Made by a program: the position numbers and the translations under genes
Notes under the pieces: generated by a model
What the model saw: the letters and a program-made list of their open reading frames with translations, nothing else
Databases searched by the model: none
What the model was told of the DNA's origin: nothing
Shown here: piece after piece, positions 10,953 to 23,113 of the stretch
How the letters are laid out: each line of letters starts with the position of its first letter
Numbering within the stretch: position 1 is the first letter of the stretch
Assembly: GCA_015680685.1 (NCBI GenBank)
Contig: MNCI01022092.1
Span: 779,280 to 843,279, forward strand
DNA length: 64,000 nt
Direction of reading: 5' to 3'
From: Gnetum montanum
Lineage: Eukaryota > Streptophyta > Gnetopsida > Gnetales > Gnetaceae

Positions 10953-11346
10953 TTTGCTTTAAGTATAGAAAATTTAAGATAAAACGATTAAGTATGAAAA
11001 AGGCCAAAATAGCTAAGTTTGGAAATGCTAAAAAAAGAGTTACCTTTGTTGTTATACTTGTTATGCTCTAAGGGACTGTTACGCTCATAGGGTGTAATGC
11101 TCTATAGAACACTTAGAGCTTGATGCAGTTGATAGTTTGGACTTTCCATCCTATGGGATTCCAGGGGAACCATTAACTAGGACCAATCTACACCAACCAA
11201 AACATAGATAACTTTTGCACTGGCCTATGATCCAGCTATTGCCATGGTAGGTCCACAGGGTTATTATGTCTACATTAGCCTATTGCTAGTGACAGAGGTA
11301 CAGAAAGCACACAGGATGACCTGTGGCACATAGAAGGAACAGGGAA
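10953..11346 (-). other. Leader of element D
   Basis: Untranslated leader between PBS and gag. No motif recognised other than GC-poor sequence; a counterpart of about 250 bp exists in C (58802-59026). Confidence 0.55.
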
Positions 11347-11364
11347 GTCCTTCTTCTAGCACCA
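11347..11364 (-). promoter_or_regulatory. Primer binding site (element D)
   Basis: Minus strand reads TGGTGCTAGAAGAAGGAC six bases after the LTR end. Element C has TGGCGCTAGAAGGATGGC in the same position. It starts with TGG as a tRNA 3' CCA complement should; I do not assign the tRNA. Confidence 0.7.
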
Positions 11365-11370
11365 AAAAAC

Positions 11371-13219
11371 TGTGGCATCCGAAAATGTTGGTGGTTGAAA
11401 CATCGAGAGGTTGTCAGGTGTACAACCTAACCTCAAGTCCATGGGAGGGTCGTGGTGGAGAAAACAGAAATGGGGTGCCCTAAATGGTCTGGTCAATCAC
11501 ACAAGGTCTTACATGGTGTAACAATAACCATTTGCAAAAGCACGAGAATAGTATCGCAAATAAGCAAAAGCACATGTTAGTAGTAGGAAACATAGAAAGT
11601 TATGCTAAAATTGGAGATAAAACATGTTGAAGGGAAATGAAATGAAATGAGATTTCAAGTGAAGAAATGCACCACCCCAAGATTGTAGAATGTGGCTCTT
11701 GATTAACCAGTATATTAAATTGGTACGTAGTATCATATAGGCATAGTGGAGTAGCGTGGTAGTGTGGTGACAGTCTCTAGGATTCTGCAAACACAGTGCT
11801 AATAGCTGCAAGGGAGGCTAAACCTACAAGGTTGTCCATCATCATGCTATGTGGGTGTAGGGTCATGGTGCTTAGCCAAGTGTCACACTTGAGTGCTCAA
11901 GTGCGTGAGTGAGGAAGATGCTAAGAATGCTCTAATGTGTAGATTTTTTGATCATCAATATTTTTCTGACCAACCTTTTGCAAAAGACAATCCCTAAAAT
12001 GCTAATTAATAGGGTATTTATAGGGCTAGGGTTGAGGGGATATGTGGGTTGGGTACCAAGTGGCCTGGGTCCCATATAACATGGGTGTGAACAAGTCATG
12101 GTGACATGCTATGCTCAAAATGTCAAGCTGTGAGTGTTACGCTCAAAGTGTAATGCTTTGCAAGATAGCAATGGGAATTGAGAATCTACCAAACCATGAC
12201 CACACTACCTAAATTGCATGTGCGAGAGTCCGAGGGACTACCATGTACCTACAAACAATGCCAAAACAAATGCAACTTGGAGCCTATACTTTGGGACTAC
12301 ATCTTCCCCCTCTTTCAAGTAGGGTCCAGCATAGAGATAATTTTGGGGACTAGGGGGTTCAAAAACAAAGAAAACTGCTAATCTTGGTTGCTGGAGAGAT
12401 GCTAGAGTTGAAATGAAGGTCGATGCTGAATTCTGGGAGCTTTTGGAGGCATTCGAAGGCATTTTCCAAGTGTCACGCTATCTACATTTCCTAGCATAGA
12501 AAAGCATAGCGTGAACACTTGGAAAATTTTTGCAGATTTTGGCTTATTATGCTGGCTACACTACGTAGGGTAGTAGAGTGTAGCACCCATATTTTGAGGA
12601 AATTTTCCAAAATTTGTGATGTTTTTTCATGGCACACTTTGGGGATGAAGCAAGATAGGCAGCCTTGAAAATCAAAAAATTTTTAAATGCATCTTCCATG
12701 TTTAGATAGCTTGACAAACTTTTGGTCCAACACTTAGAAACATTTGGGCCCTAACACCTATGCTACACAATCTACGCTATGCAGCATAGCAGAGCATGAT
12801 AGGCCTAAAAGATAGAAAATTTATTGAACTATTTCTTTCATCCTGAGCACCTTTGAAAACTCCTAGCCTGTACTTGGGTGGACTGGCAATTGGGACATGT
12901 GTCAAGTTAGGCAAGCTAAAAAGCATGGCAAGCTTGACAACTCGAAAGATAGAAAATTTGCTGAACTATTTGATCCATCCTCAGTGATCCTTAATCACTT
13001 TTGGTGTGACATTTGTGCAAACTAGCCTTGAAAGCATATTCTACACTAGCTGTGCTAAGGAGTGTAGTAGATAGACATAGAAAAATTTTGGACTCCCAAT
13101 GTGCTACGCTATCTACACTACATAGCATGACACCAGACTTAGAAAAATTTTTACCCAAGTTTTAACACTTAGAAAAATTTGCCATCGAACTGCAGGAGCC
13201 CAAAATTAGTGGTGTTTCA
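11371..13219 (-). repeat. 5' LTR of Tat element D (1849 bp)
   Basis: Plus strand reads TGTGGCATCCGAAAATG ... AGTGGTGTTTCA, giving TG...CA ends and the same GGTGTTTCA terminus as the C LTRs. U3 carries TACGCT/AGCGTA-type hairpins, for example CACGCTAT 12474-12481 with ATAGCGTG 12506-12513. A TATA box lies at 12015-12022 on the minus strand. Confidence 0.87.
12015..12022 (-). promoter_or_regulatory. LTR TATA box (element D)
   Basis: TATTTATA on the plus strand is TATAAATA on the minus strand, placed as in the C and A LTRs. Confidence 0.65.
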
Positions 13220-13378
13220 AACTTCATTATATAACGCCACTTCATTACACTTTTGATGCCTTAATTTCCACTTGACATTACCCTAGACCTTTCAAATCTA
13301 CCTCGAATCCTTCATATTTGACCATAAAAAATCGAAAGCTCATCACTTTTACTAAGTACCCTATCTTGGATAGGACAT

Positions 13379-13425
13379 GATATCGTGTGCACACTATCAT
13401 GTACACGATATCACGTCTATAAAAA
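13379..13425 (+). promoter_or_regulatory. Palindromic promoter region of the E gene
   Basis: GATATCGTG (13379-13387) and CACGATATC (13404-13412) form 9-bp perfect arms, followed at 13418 by TATAAAAA. The F gene has the same arrangement (34492-34536, minus strand), and Athila LTRs in this window place GATATC sequences upstream of TATAAATA. Role inferred. Confidence 0.6.
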
Positions 13426-13951
13426 CTATATATATGGGGCCCTCATGCGCTACAGAAGTCATTTTTAACAGTTGATGTGGGGGGAGTAGTTCAAATTTTC
13501 TTCCACGATTTTTCACAATTTCAGAGTCTAAAGTTCAATCATCAATATTTCTCTTGTTAACACTCTAATTTCTTTTCCAATTGAACCTAATTAAACCCAA
13601 AGTGTTTAACTTAGTTATGGGGAAGGGGTACAATAGAATTTGCGCATAACTTTTTTGAAATTTTTTATCACCCAAAGGATATCATAGGGGTAAGTACTAT
13701 TAGGAAATATTAAAAACTCATGCCAAAATACTTCTATTCCTTCACCCAAATCATTTAAATTATTATAGGAGTCATTTGAGTAGATCAAGTGTGACATTAA
13801 AACTTTTTAGCGGAACTTCCTTGAAAAATTTCTAACTCTGAAATCACACTAAGCAAAGAATTAAACATTTATTAAAGGTAATGAGTAAGGTATGTGATAA
13901 TTGAATTTCTTTAAATAACCTTACTAACAATCGATCTTTGTGTGATTACAG

Positions 13952-16470
13952 ATGGCCCCTAAACAAGGACAACAAGGAGGAAATTTTCAAGGTGCAGCTA
14001 AACGCTCGAGAAGAGGTTGCGGAACATGTAGAATAGGAGGCACAATCATTCAACATCTATCAGGAAACCCTTACCATTGCACAATCTAGCCAAGTAGAAG
14101 GTAGAGAGGTCAAGGCACCAAAACAAGGACAACACCTCACGTTGTCCCTAGAATGTGTTCAAACCATTCGAGAAAGGTCCACATCCGCTGCAGTGATTGT
14201 GGAACTTAATTTTGAGCTTTTTACCAAATTCACCCCTAAACCAGTCAAGGATTTACTCAAGGGATCTCCACTATGGCCTATCATCTTGGAGAGTGGAGAA
14301 TGGAATTTTGATGAAACCTATCAATTTTGGCATGATAAAGAAGAAGGCACCACCATCGATATTGGTAAAATTTTAGTTAATATCTCCACAAAGGCCATTA
14401 CGAAAGTTCTGAATCTTCCAAATACATGGCCTAAAGTTGCTCATTTGTCCACTCACTTTGATGTAGATGCAAGAAAAGTATGGTTAAAAAGGGCATACAA
14501 CAAAGAAGAAAAAACATATAGAGAATTAACCCTTGAAGAGAAAATTTATTTTAAAATTGACACCTATCACATTTTCCCAATGTGGCTAGAGGAAGTGAAA
14601 TTTTGATGGGAAAGGTTGATGCCAATTTACCCTATTTAAATTAACAGAAATATTAAGGCATTTCAAAGAATAGAAGATAGGAAAGTTTGCACTGCCATTT
14701 CCATGTCTAATAAAAAAGTTGTGCCATCATGATGGAATTCTAGGGTACACTAATGACATCATTAGAAAAGCTTAAAATGTTTCTTATGCTAAATTACTTA
14801 AGCCACTAGCACCAAGGCAAGATCTTGGTGAGACGTTGGAGCCTGAACAACAACAGATGGTTGGGCCCACTACACCTCAAATGATAAGGCCTAGGTAACT
14901 TCTAGACACAAGGCTCAGCCAATAACAAGAAGCAAGGCCTACCACGTAGCACCCAGGCCAACAAGACTAACAACCGCCACTGCCACCGCAAGATTACTGA
15001 CTGTCAATGAGCCATCTTAGGGTCATTATAGAGACTTTTAGTTGGGGAAGTAGGGATGAGGTCAATCTCTTCAAGGTGATCGATGATTCTATACAACCCA
15101 CCATATCAATCGATCCTACAAGGGACAAGGTCTCAATTTAAATAGGAGGGAAATCACACTGGTCACAACAGATCTCTAAAAATGCTGCATCATTCCAAGT
15201 GCAATTAAAAATTAGTGAAAGTGCCACAGTGGTGGTCATGCAACACCAAGATGTACCTAGAGTAGTAGAGGTTGGTCACATACCACATCAAAGAATCATT
15301 TAACATCCTTGTTGTGCCATCGACAGATTTCACAAGAGCATGTGATGCTCAAGTTCTGGCCGATACCTCAATGACTTCTACAAAACATAAGGATGCTTTG
15401 GATCACTTAATGCAAGATGTCACAGTAGCACAATTAGACCTCATTTTCACTAAAGGGAAGCTGATCATGGCTGACGTTAGGGATAAACATGCAGAAGATG
15501 AGTTGTGGATACTCCAAGAAAAGTTTGTTTCCCTACAAGCTACACAATGGGAACCATTCCAACTTGTTGCAGGTGATCAATTAGACTATTTTAGGATAGA
15601 GTAGTTAAATAAATTATTAATGAAGAATAAAAGGGTTCCAATGGAAAAAGATAAGGCTAATTGGGATGCTTCAAAAGCACAAGCTCAGACATATGCACAT
15701 GAAAAAGCACTCAAGGCTTTACAAGAAGAGAATAAATTCTTTACTGCCAAAAATCTTTGGTTGACGACAGTTCAAAAATATAAGAATGTTCTCAAGGAAA
15801 TTTTCCAACAAATGTGAGAATAACTAATAAGAGTTAACCAAGATATAAGCTACTTAGCCAAAGAGAGCAAAATCCTCTTAATGGAGGAGGTACGTGCATC
15901 CGATAGAAGACAACCATTGAAATAAGTGCATGGAAAAATAAGGCTAAGAGGTATGAAAAATTATAGGAACACTTTCGTGATCAAGTGAGGATGTATAAGG
16001 AAATTATCAAAAAAGAGATCTGTATGGCTAAGGATCATATTAATTTTTTCAGTGCTCAACATACTGATTGGTGATCCATACTAGATACTTATGCCTTCAC
16101 CTACCAAGAAGAATTAAAAAGCCAAGACATATAGATATAGGATCTCATAGAATACATGGAGGTGAAAAATATATGGTATGCTAACTTGGCCATGTTAATA
16201 GTAGGGTGCTTAAAAACTAAGCTAGAGAAGCAGGTAGCTACCACCTATGCCAAATATGAGACAGAGTTTGTGAAACACAAGAAGACATTTCAAAGATTAT
16301 ATGTATCAAACTCTAAACTAGAGTTGATAAAAGCTAGCTACCAAGGCCAAAAAGACATAGTAGTAGAATTGGCTTGATGGCTTATGGATTATTAGGAATT
16401 TAAAGACAAAGCTAGAGCCTATGAGGAGGAATAATGGCTATTGGTGGCATGGTATGTCAAAGCCAATCAG
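13952..16470 (+). pseudogene. E-type accessory gene of an Athila-like element
   Basis: Begins ATG GCC CCT AAA directly after GATTACAG, a plausible 3' splice site. The best-preserved part is 14142-14606: LWPIILESGEWNFDETYQFW, TTIDIG, ITKVLNLPNTW, then LTLEEKIYFKIDTYHIFP. It resembles, in my judgement, the putative plant transposon protein family (Transposase_32). Downstream segments (15272-15604, 15620-15817, 15900-16377) are Lys/Glu-rich and coiled-coil-like. Copy F (31560-33950, minus) aligns throughout. Numerous stops and shifts show decay. It follows the pol region in sense orientation, the place of an envelope-like ORF in some Athila elements, but no signal or membrane segment is evident. 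Confidence 0.65.
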
Positions 16471-16802
16471 ATGTTTCTGCAACTACCATGTTGATGGGAA
16501 GTGCTTACTCCATCAAACATTGGATCATCAGCATGGATGACACATGATCCTCTAACAGAGGAAAAAAACTTCAAGCGCTCCTTCAAAAGTATCCATTTTA
16601 GAAGCTTAGAGCACATGATAAAGGAAAGAAGCCCATGGAGGAGCCACTGTCACCAAGAACTACATGAGTCCCATATTTTTTGTTGTTGTTCAGATTTTGT
16701 TTTGTCTAGTCCCATACTAAAACATGAAATAATCCATAGTCATTCAATAATCCCATACCTATCCATTGTTGTAATTAAATGAACTTGTTCCTCATTTTTT
16801 TT

Positions 16803-16838
16803 GACTTGAGAATGAGTTTTTATTCAATTGTGAGGATA
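16803..16838 (+). promoter_or_regulatory. Conserved pre-LTR motif and polypurine region (element E)
   Basis: TTGAGAATGAGTTTTTATTC and the following GTGAGGATA precede the LTR. Related motifs (GAGGACAAGTTTTTATTCAG form) precede the LTRs at 25561, 27039 and 62869. Confidence 0.65.
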
Positions 16839-17671
16839 TGATGAATCGTGGTTTGCTAGGCCTTGATATTGGATACATGATATCACAACCTGGATAAAAT
16901 ATCATGATTTCTGTGTTAGCCTATAAATATAGCATTTAGGTGCACAATGTAGGAGTCTTGAGTCTTTTGGTATTGAGTCTTTTATCAATCTTTAGTTAGT
17001 TTTTAGTTCTTTTCCCAAGTGCATGCCCATATTGTGATGCTTGTAATTGTATGGAACCTTTGTTCGAGTGTGACGTACTTAGACATGCACATGATCAACA
17101 ATAAAGATTGAGATTACTCCATCAATGTAGTAGTCACTTAGCTTTTAATTTATTTTAATTATTTATTACCTATTATTTTTTTCTTAGTTCATATTTCTTT
17201 TATTATCATTTACTACTCCTGTTGTTAATGCGGAATGAGTAGGTCTTAATCATGAATATTTAAATGTAACTATGTGATAACCTAGTAGCGTATTAAGTAG
17301 TGCTTCAGGTGATGTGCACTTGGTAATCCCAAAAGTAGTACATGAAGTCTAAGATGCATATGGATGATTAGGGACAGATGCTCATTGCACTTAGGCTAGC
17401 TTAGATCTTATTTCCTATTGCTTATTAGCTTAATTAAGTTATTTTTCATTATCCTTAGGAGTAGCATAGTAGTAGAAACTACATCATACACCTCATCTAG
17501 ACTAAACCATACGTGATAAAGCAAATACTAGTCTAGGTGTGAACACAACAAACTGCGATCAATGTATAACTGTCTAGGTGCCACAACTAGTCCATCTGCA
17601 AAGTTTGATTGGATCACGCGTATACGCTTGTATTCGTATGGTTAAGTGTAGGGGTACCTCATTGCTCATTA
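16839..17671 (+). repeat. 3' LTR of element E (about 833 bp)
   Basis: Starts TGATGAATCG; a GATATC-containing U3 leads to CCTATAAATATAGC near 16922. It ends GGGGTACCTCATTGCTCATTA, a mutated form of the ...CTCATCA terminus, and runs straight into another LTR tail. Confidence 0.75.
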
Positions 17672-17966
17672 GTTGCATTAGGCTAGCTAGGCAGTAAATA
17701 AATTAGATCCTAAATTACTCTACCTTTCATTCTTATTGTAGGGGATCAAACTTATAAAACATAAAACAAGAAAAATCATGTACCTCAATTACACTTAAAT
17801 TATACCCTTGAGCCTCACAAGTGTAGTTGGGCAGACAACGAATGTTTTCAACACCCATTTCACTTCCTAGAGAAAATAGTGCACTAGAGAATGATAGGTC
17901 CATGGAATTCAACCAAATCATGTGTAAACGCCTTAGTTGGATGTAGGGGTACCTCACTACTCATCA
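17672..17966 (+). repeat. Truncated 5' LTR (last 295 bp) of element B
   Basis: From GGCTAGCTAGGCAGTAAATA onward it matches the end of B's 3' LTR (26041-26339) and ends CTACTCATCA at 17966. The first two-thirds of the LTR are missing because it is fused to E's LTR. Confidence 0.8.
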
Positions 17967-17967
17967 T

Positions 17968-17985
17968 TGGTACTAATGCCAAGGA
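17968..17985 (+). promoter_or_regulatory. Primer binding site (element B)
   Basis: TGGTACTAATGCCAAGGA one base after the LTR; with G (TAGTGCCATTGTCGGGGA) and J (TGGCACTATTGCTGAGGA) it points to an ancestral TGGCGCCxTTGCCGGGGA, the type reported in Athila and Grande elements and attributed to tRNA-Asp. Confidence 0.7.
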
Positions 17986-18127
17986 CCTTTTGGTTATTTC
18001 GTGTGCTATCTAGGATTTAGTAGAAATAATTCAAATCATTGGAACGTACCTTAAAGTCATATCATATTTTACAATTACTACAAGAAAATTTAAAATCACA
18101 CTACATTTTATCATCTAATTAAAAATG

Positions 18128-20690
18128 TCTTCTTCTCATAGGAATTCTTCTCTGCCCATGTTTGATGGAGCTCATCAGCCAATGCCTCAACAATATTGAG
18201 TGGTATATGATCATCTTGATGAGTATGTATCCAATTTCACCTTCATCTTACATTAGGATGAATAGCTACAAAGGTGCAACATGGATGGTAACATCATGTC
18301 CCTACTCGATCAATCTGTTCCTACAATGCTCCAAAAAATGCTTATATGATGGGGTCTTAATAAATGTCATGTTTAGCATGTTGTGCAAGATATTGATGCC
18401 AGGGATTATCATCCCATTGAGGCACAACATCTACAGGATTGATAGCTAGAACAACACTATGAATTTGTGAAGGGAAAAAGATTTAATGATTCTTCATTCC
18501 TACTGTACCAAAAAGATCATGGAGAATCCTTCTCTAGGGGTTTTTCATTTAGTGACATTCCTCTCGTTGACTTCAATGAAGGAGGTCAAAACCAAAACTT
18601 ACAATCCATGATTCACAATCCTAGTTTTGGTAAGAATGGATCCAATTATAAAAAAGGATTTGGAGGGGTAGGTCAAGGTAGGGATGCAAACAAGAAACAA
18701 AATCATGATCATGATCACGATCACCAAAGAGGTGGTAGCAGGCATCATGATGATGCTAGTCCTTCATCTTCTTCACATTTGTCATCATATTCTTCTTTTT
18801 CTAGCTTTGACCATGACCATAAGAGGTGAGACTATGATGGAAGTGACCAAAATGATCAACAAGACTAAAATGATTGAAGGGACCATCAAGAAAGGTAAGA
18901 TCAAGGGTGCAAACATTCAAGAGAGGCACATCGCCATGAACAAAGGGGTAGTAAATGGCATTGTAGGCATCATGATTATGACCTCAAAGAGCCTTTTCTT
19001 ACTACCCAAAGTATACTTAATATTCCAGAGGCAATACGAATTTCAACAAGGCATGTGAAGGATAGTTGGAACAAAAGTTTAGACATGAAAAATATTTCTT
19101 GGTTTGAAAGGGGTTATAACAGTGATCCACAGAACCATCTGCAAGCTTTTTAAGATGCATGTGCCTTGCAGAACATAGAGAATGAGTGGCAAAAAATTAA
19201 GTTATTTCCAAGGACACTCATGAAAGAAGTAAAGAACTGGTATTGGTCCTTGGAGTTGGAATCTATCAGATGATGGAGTACCATGCTTGAATTATTTAAT
19301 GATAAATATGAAACATACTATAGAGTGTCCAACTTGAGAAGGCAAATCTAAGGATGGAAACAAGCAGCACACAAAGCCTTGGATGCTGCCATTAGTCGAT
19401 ACTATTCCTTAATGCACAAATGTCCTAGCCATGGTTATTCTCAACTAGATCAACTTCACCACATTGTAGACAAATTTGATGAGAAATGAGCAGAACCCTT
19501 GGTGTCTATGCCTAAGGATGACTATCAGAATTAAGTGCTCATGAGATACAAAGACTAATCGAGCAAGTAGCTAAAGAGGAGGGAGAATTAAGAAAAATAA
19601 AAAGTGTAGAAGAGTACAATTGCAATCCTTCCATTTGTAAGAGGGAGGTTTGATTCTATGATAGAGGAAGAATCCACACTTGATGAGGTGGTGAATAGGA
19701 AAACCTTGCCACTTACAAAATTTCAATCTCAAATTAAGGCCAAGGTTGATCAATTGTGGAACTCCATGGATAGGGAATTTCAAGTTGTCCTAAAAATTAC
19801 TAAAAAGTCCAAAGAATAAGGTAGTGATCATGAGAACAAGAGGTGCAAGGAAGTTGAACATGCCTATAAAAAAGATAAGGGTAAGATTTCTACAATAGAA
19901 TAAGTTATCGAAAGCAATCAAATGATGATGGTGGATGTAACGTTTGCCAATATGAACACCCTAAGAGATGTTACCCCATAGCATCACATTTACAGGAGTC
20001 TAGGATGTATGCTTTGAATCCACAACTAACACAAAGGCATCATCCAAAAGATTACCTTATCCTCAAGGTAATTTTAGGTAGTTCCATCATCAATAGAAAT
20101 ATTATCTAAGTGGAACTCCATCGTAACCATATGAGTAGTATCAATAGTAACAACAACCACAATCATGGGTGTTGGTACCACCAAGGCAACAATACCCTTA
20201 TAGACAACCTAATCCATATGGTACTACATTCAGAAAACCTTGTTTCCATGTGACTCGTCTAGTCATGTTTCTACTTTCCAATCTTACTACCACCCTTCTA
20301 ATTATTATCAAACTCATTCTCCACATGAAAAAAGGGATGCCACCTTTTATCTTTATCCTCCTCATGTCTGTGCACATGTTCCTCCTCTAGCCACATGGCT
20401 ACCACCTGGTCCATCTATGCAGGGTGAATTACTAACTCAACCATAGTAACACAACACTACTAAGGCTATTAATCTACAATCGATTCATCAACCAAGTGGG
20501 TTAAATTCTCAATCAAGGAAAAGACATTTCTTTCAACCTCGCAGTTTTCCTCAACCCTCAAATACATCCATAGTTGACAACCCTGTTCCTCCATCCTCCT
20601 CTGTATCAAATTCTTTTAAGTCTCCTTCAAACCAAAATCTACCTAGGATCCATACTTTCATGGTTACTCATGCTATATCTAATTAGATGC
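18128..20690 (+). pseudogene. gag (element B)
   Basis: Starts ATGTCTTCTTCT, as in element G. Visible pieces are a His/Asp-rich basic stretch (18467-18829, DHDHDHDH then RGGSRHHDD), the capsid core (19130-19560, NIENEWQKIKLFPRTLMKE, then LDQLHHIV) and a zinc-knuckle-like CNVCQYEHPKRC (C-X2-C-X3-H-X3-C) near 19940. Many stops and shifts break the frame. Confidence 0.8.
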
Positions 20691-20699
20691 ATGCTGGAA

Positions 20700-21150
20700 A
20701 CCTTCCTAGGAAATTAGCCAATCCTCAAAGTCCTCTCATTTATTTGCAGATTACTGTGGATGAATCATATAAAGATTTTCTTGACTCAGGTTCTGGTGTC
20801 AATTTAATATACACTACATAAAACTTTCCTCCTCTCAAGAAGAGCAATATCAAATTAGAATTGGTAGACCAATCCATCAATGTTCCATTGCGACTGGTGG
20901 AAGACATTGTGACCACTATCTATGGGTGATCTTATCTTGCTAATTTGCTAGTGATCAAGGTTAAGAATTGCAAAGGGGATTTTCCAATCATCATGGGAAG
21001 GGCATGGCTTAGTACCATTGATGTAAGAATGGACATTAGAGATCTTACTTAGAAATTTCCAAAGAAAATCCATTCGAAAAGATTAAGAAGAAGAAAGCTC
21101 CATGCATCTTATATAGTGATACAAGATGCAATTGTGTGTAAAAAATTTGG
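20700..21150 (+). pseudogene. Aspartic protease (element B)
   Basis: QSPLIYLQITVDESYKDFLD, then the active site DSGSGVNLI at about 20788-20815, and later FPIIMGRAWL (20982-21012). This copy keeps the DSG triad that G has lost. The frame is interrupted by stops. Confidence 0.78.
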
Positions 21151-21153
21151 GCT

Positions 21154-21549
21154 ATGAAACAAGCATCTATCTCTGCATGCAAACAGTGTGCATCAAAAGT
21201 AGAAATCCAAAGGTGTTTGTACGCAGTAGCCACAAAACAAAAGAGCACCCAATGGCTAACTGCTGATTTTGAGAGTAGCACACTTTCCATGGAACTGATT
21301 AAGAGCCTAACATGTTCATATGTCATAGGCATGGGTGAACTCAAGCAATTTTATCACCAACTCTCTAATGATGCAAATGATGATACTTATTGGGAAGAAT
21401 TTGAAATTCCTAACAATTTTAGGCAAGATCCCCTTGAACTAAAAATGCTACCAATTGGAATGAAATATGTGTTTTTGAAAAATGGGAAGTTGATCATAAT
21501 CAATGCAAATCTTGCTCCAGTGAAAAAAAAAGTTGTTGAAGGTAGTTAA
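21154..21549 (+). pseudogene. Protease-RT linker of pol (element B)
   Basis: A 131-codon open stretch joins protease to RT. It shares IPNNFRQDPLELKMLPIGM and NGKLIIINANL with the corresponding part of G (40505-40696). No catalytic motif. Confidence 0.6.
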
Positions 21550-21649
21550 AAAATGGTTAACAACGTTTTCTTGGCCATATCCTAAACTCACAAGGATTGA
21601 TTCTAGAATATGTTAGCATCATATCTACACTGATTGGGCCATGAAGCCA

Positions 21650-22880
21650 AAAACATAGCCACGAAGGTGATTCAATCCCAAACTAAAGAAAATCATCAAG
21701 GAGGAAATCAAACAACTCCTCAAGGTAGGGTTGATTTATCACATTATGAATAGTGAGTGGGTTAGTTCACTTGTGGTTATGCCAAAGAAAGGAGGCAAGT
21801 GGAAGGTCTACATTTATTTTTAGCTACTAAATATGGCAACATTCAAGGATCATTTTCTGTTGCCATTTGTTTATCATGTGCTAGACACAATATCTGGGCA
21901 TTGTTGCTATAGTTTTGTAGATGGTTATAGTGGTTATAACCAAATTCATATTACACTAGAGGACTAGGTAAAGACAACATTCATGAGTCCCTAGGGGACT
22001 TTTGCATATTGCAAGATGCCTTTTGATCTATGCAATGCTCCTACTACATTCCAATGCCTAGTTCTAAGCATTTTTCAACAAAAAATTAATAGTGGTGTGG
22101 AAGTCTTCATGAATGACTTCACTTATGGAGCTACATTTGAGCAAGCCCTGGACCACATTGAGCAAGTGCTAAAATGTTGTGTTGAAATGAAATCATAGCT
22201 CCATTGGTAAAAAAGTCACCTAATGATCCAAGAAGGCAATTTATTGGGGTATAGAATATTGCAAGTAGGAATTGAGGTAGACCCTGAGAAAATAATTTTC
22301 ATTCAATGAATAACCCATCAACTAGAAATTGTAAAAGATGTTTGGTCATTCCTTGGACATGTTGGCTACTACCGATGATTCATAGAGAAATTCTCTAAGA
22401 TTACAAAACTATTAATGGAACTAACAAAGAAAGATGCTCCATTTGTCTGGACTACGAAATAAGAAAAAGAATTTCAACAGTTGAAAGAGAAATTTGTAGA
22501 AACTCCAATCCTACAAGAACCTAAATGGTCCATATCATTTCATGTCAAGATGGATGCATCAAATTATGCTTTGGGAGTTGTGCTTATGCAATTGGATGAT
22601 AAGAAACATCCACTATGCTAGCTAGAGCATTGTGGATGCACAACTAAACTACACTATAGAAAAAGAATTGATGGCAATGGTGTTTGTTCTAGAGAAGTTC
22701 AAGCATTAAGTGCTTGGATACAAGGTGTTTGTGTAGATGGACCATAGTGCCATTTGCTTCCTAATGAACAAGCCAACAGTGAAACCCCATGTCATACAAT
22801 GGCTAGTGATCTTGCAGGAATTCGAGCTTACGATGGTAGATCAAAAGGGCACATACAATGTGATCATTGATCATTTGTCT
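21650..22880 (+). pseudogene. Reverse transcriptase and RNase H (element B)
   Basis: RT fragments: VMPKKGGKWKV, FVDGYSGYNQIH, CKMPFDLCNAPTTFQCL and EVFMNDF, in which the FMDD catalytic box has become FMND. RNase H follows from about 22480 (MDASNYALGVVLMQLDDKK, then MDHSAICFLMNKP). Stop codons occur in every domain. Confidence 0.82.
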
Positions 22881-23113
22881 AGGTTGTGATGGGACAATAA
22901 AGAGGAAGAAAACCCACTATCTGATATGTTTCCTAATGAACTCCTCTTTGTTGGGGCATAACTGAATAATTTCTCAATGAGCCTAAATGGTATGATGGCA
23001 TTCTCACCTCTCGTCTCATCCAAGAGATGCCACAAGGGTTGGAACGTCAAAAGAAATAGCAGTTTCTTCACCTGGTAGAACACTTCATAGAGATCAATGG
23101 ACACATTTACAAG

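Larger units (their letters stand above)
5401..13219 (-). mobile_element. Tat-type retrotransposon D, 5' part, cut by element A
   Basis: Read on the minus strand: 5' LTR (13219 to 11371), PBS, gag, protease, then a short GGCC-rich repeat and an antisense gene remnant, where element A is inserted. RT and everything downstream lie beyond A, outside the window. Gag, protease, PBS and antisense gene match element C at protein level but with much divergence, so D is a related, older family. The flank AACTT (13220-13224) is where its target duplication should be. Confidence 0.88.
13220..17671 (+). mobile_element. Athila-type element E, 3' part (extra gene plus LTR)
   Basis: Right of D's insertion point the plus strand shows a promoter-like palindrome with TATA box, a decayed coiled-coil-rich gene, the conserved pre-LTR motif and an Athila-type LTR in the same orientation. 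Its gag-pol part should lie on the other side of D and A, outside the window. Confidence 0.7.

Noticed and set aside
13615-13797. Small minus-strand ORF
   Set aside because: Lies in the 5' region of the E gene, no homolog in F, low complexity.
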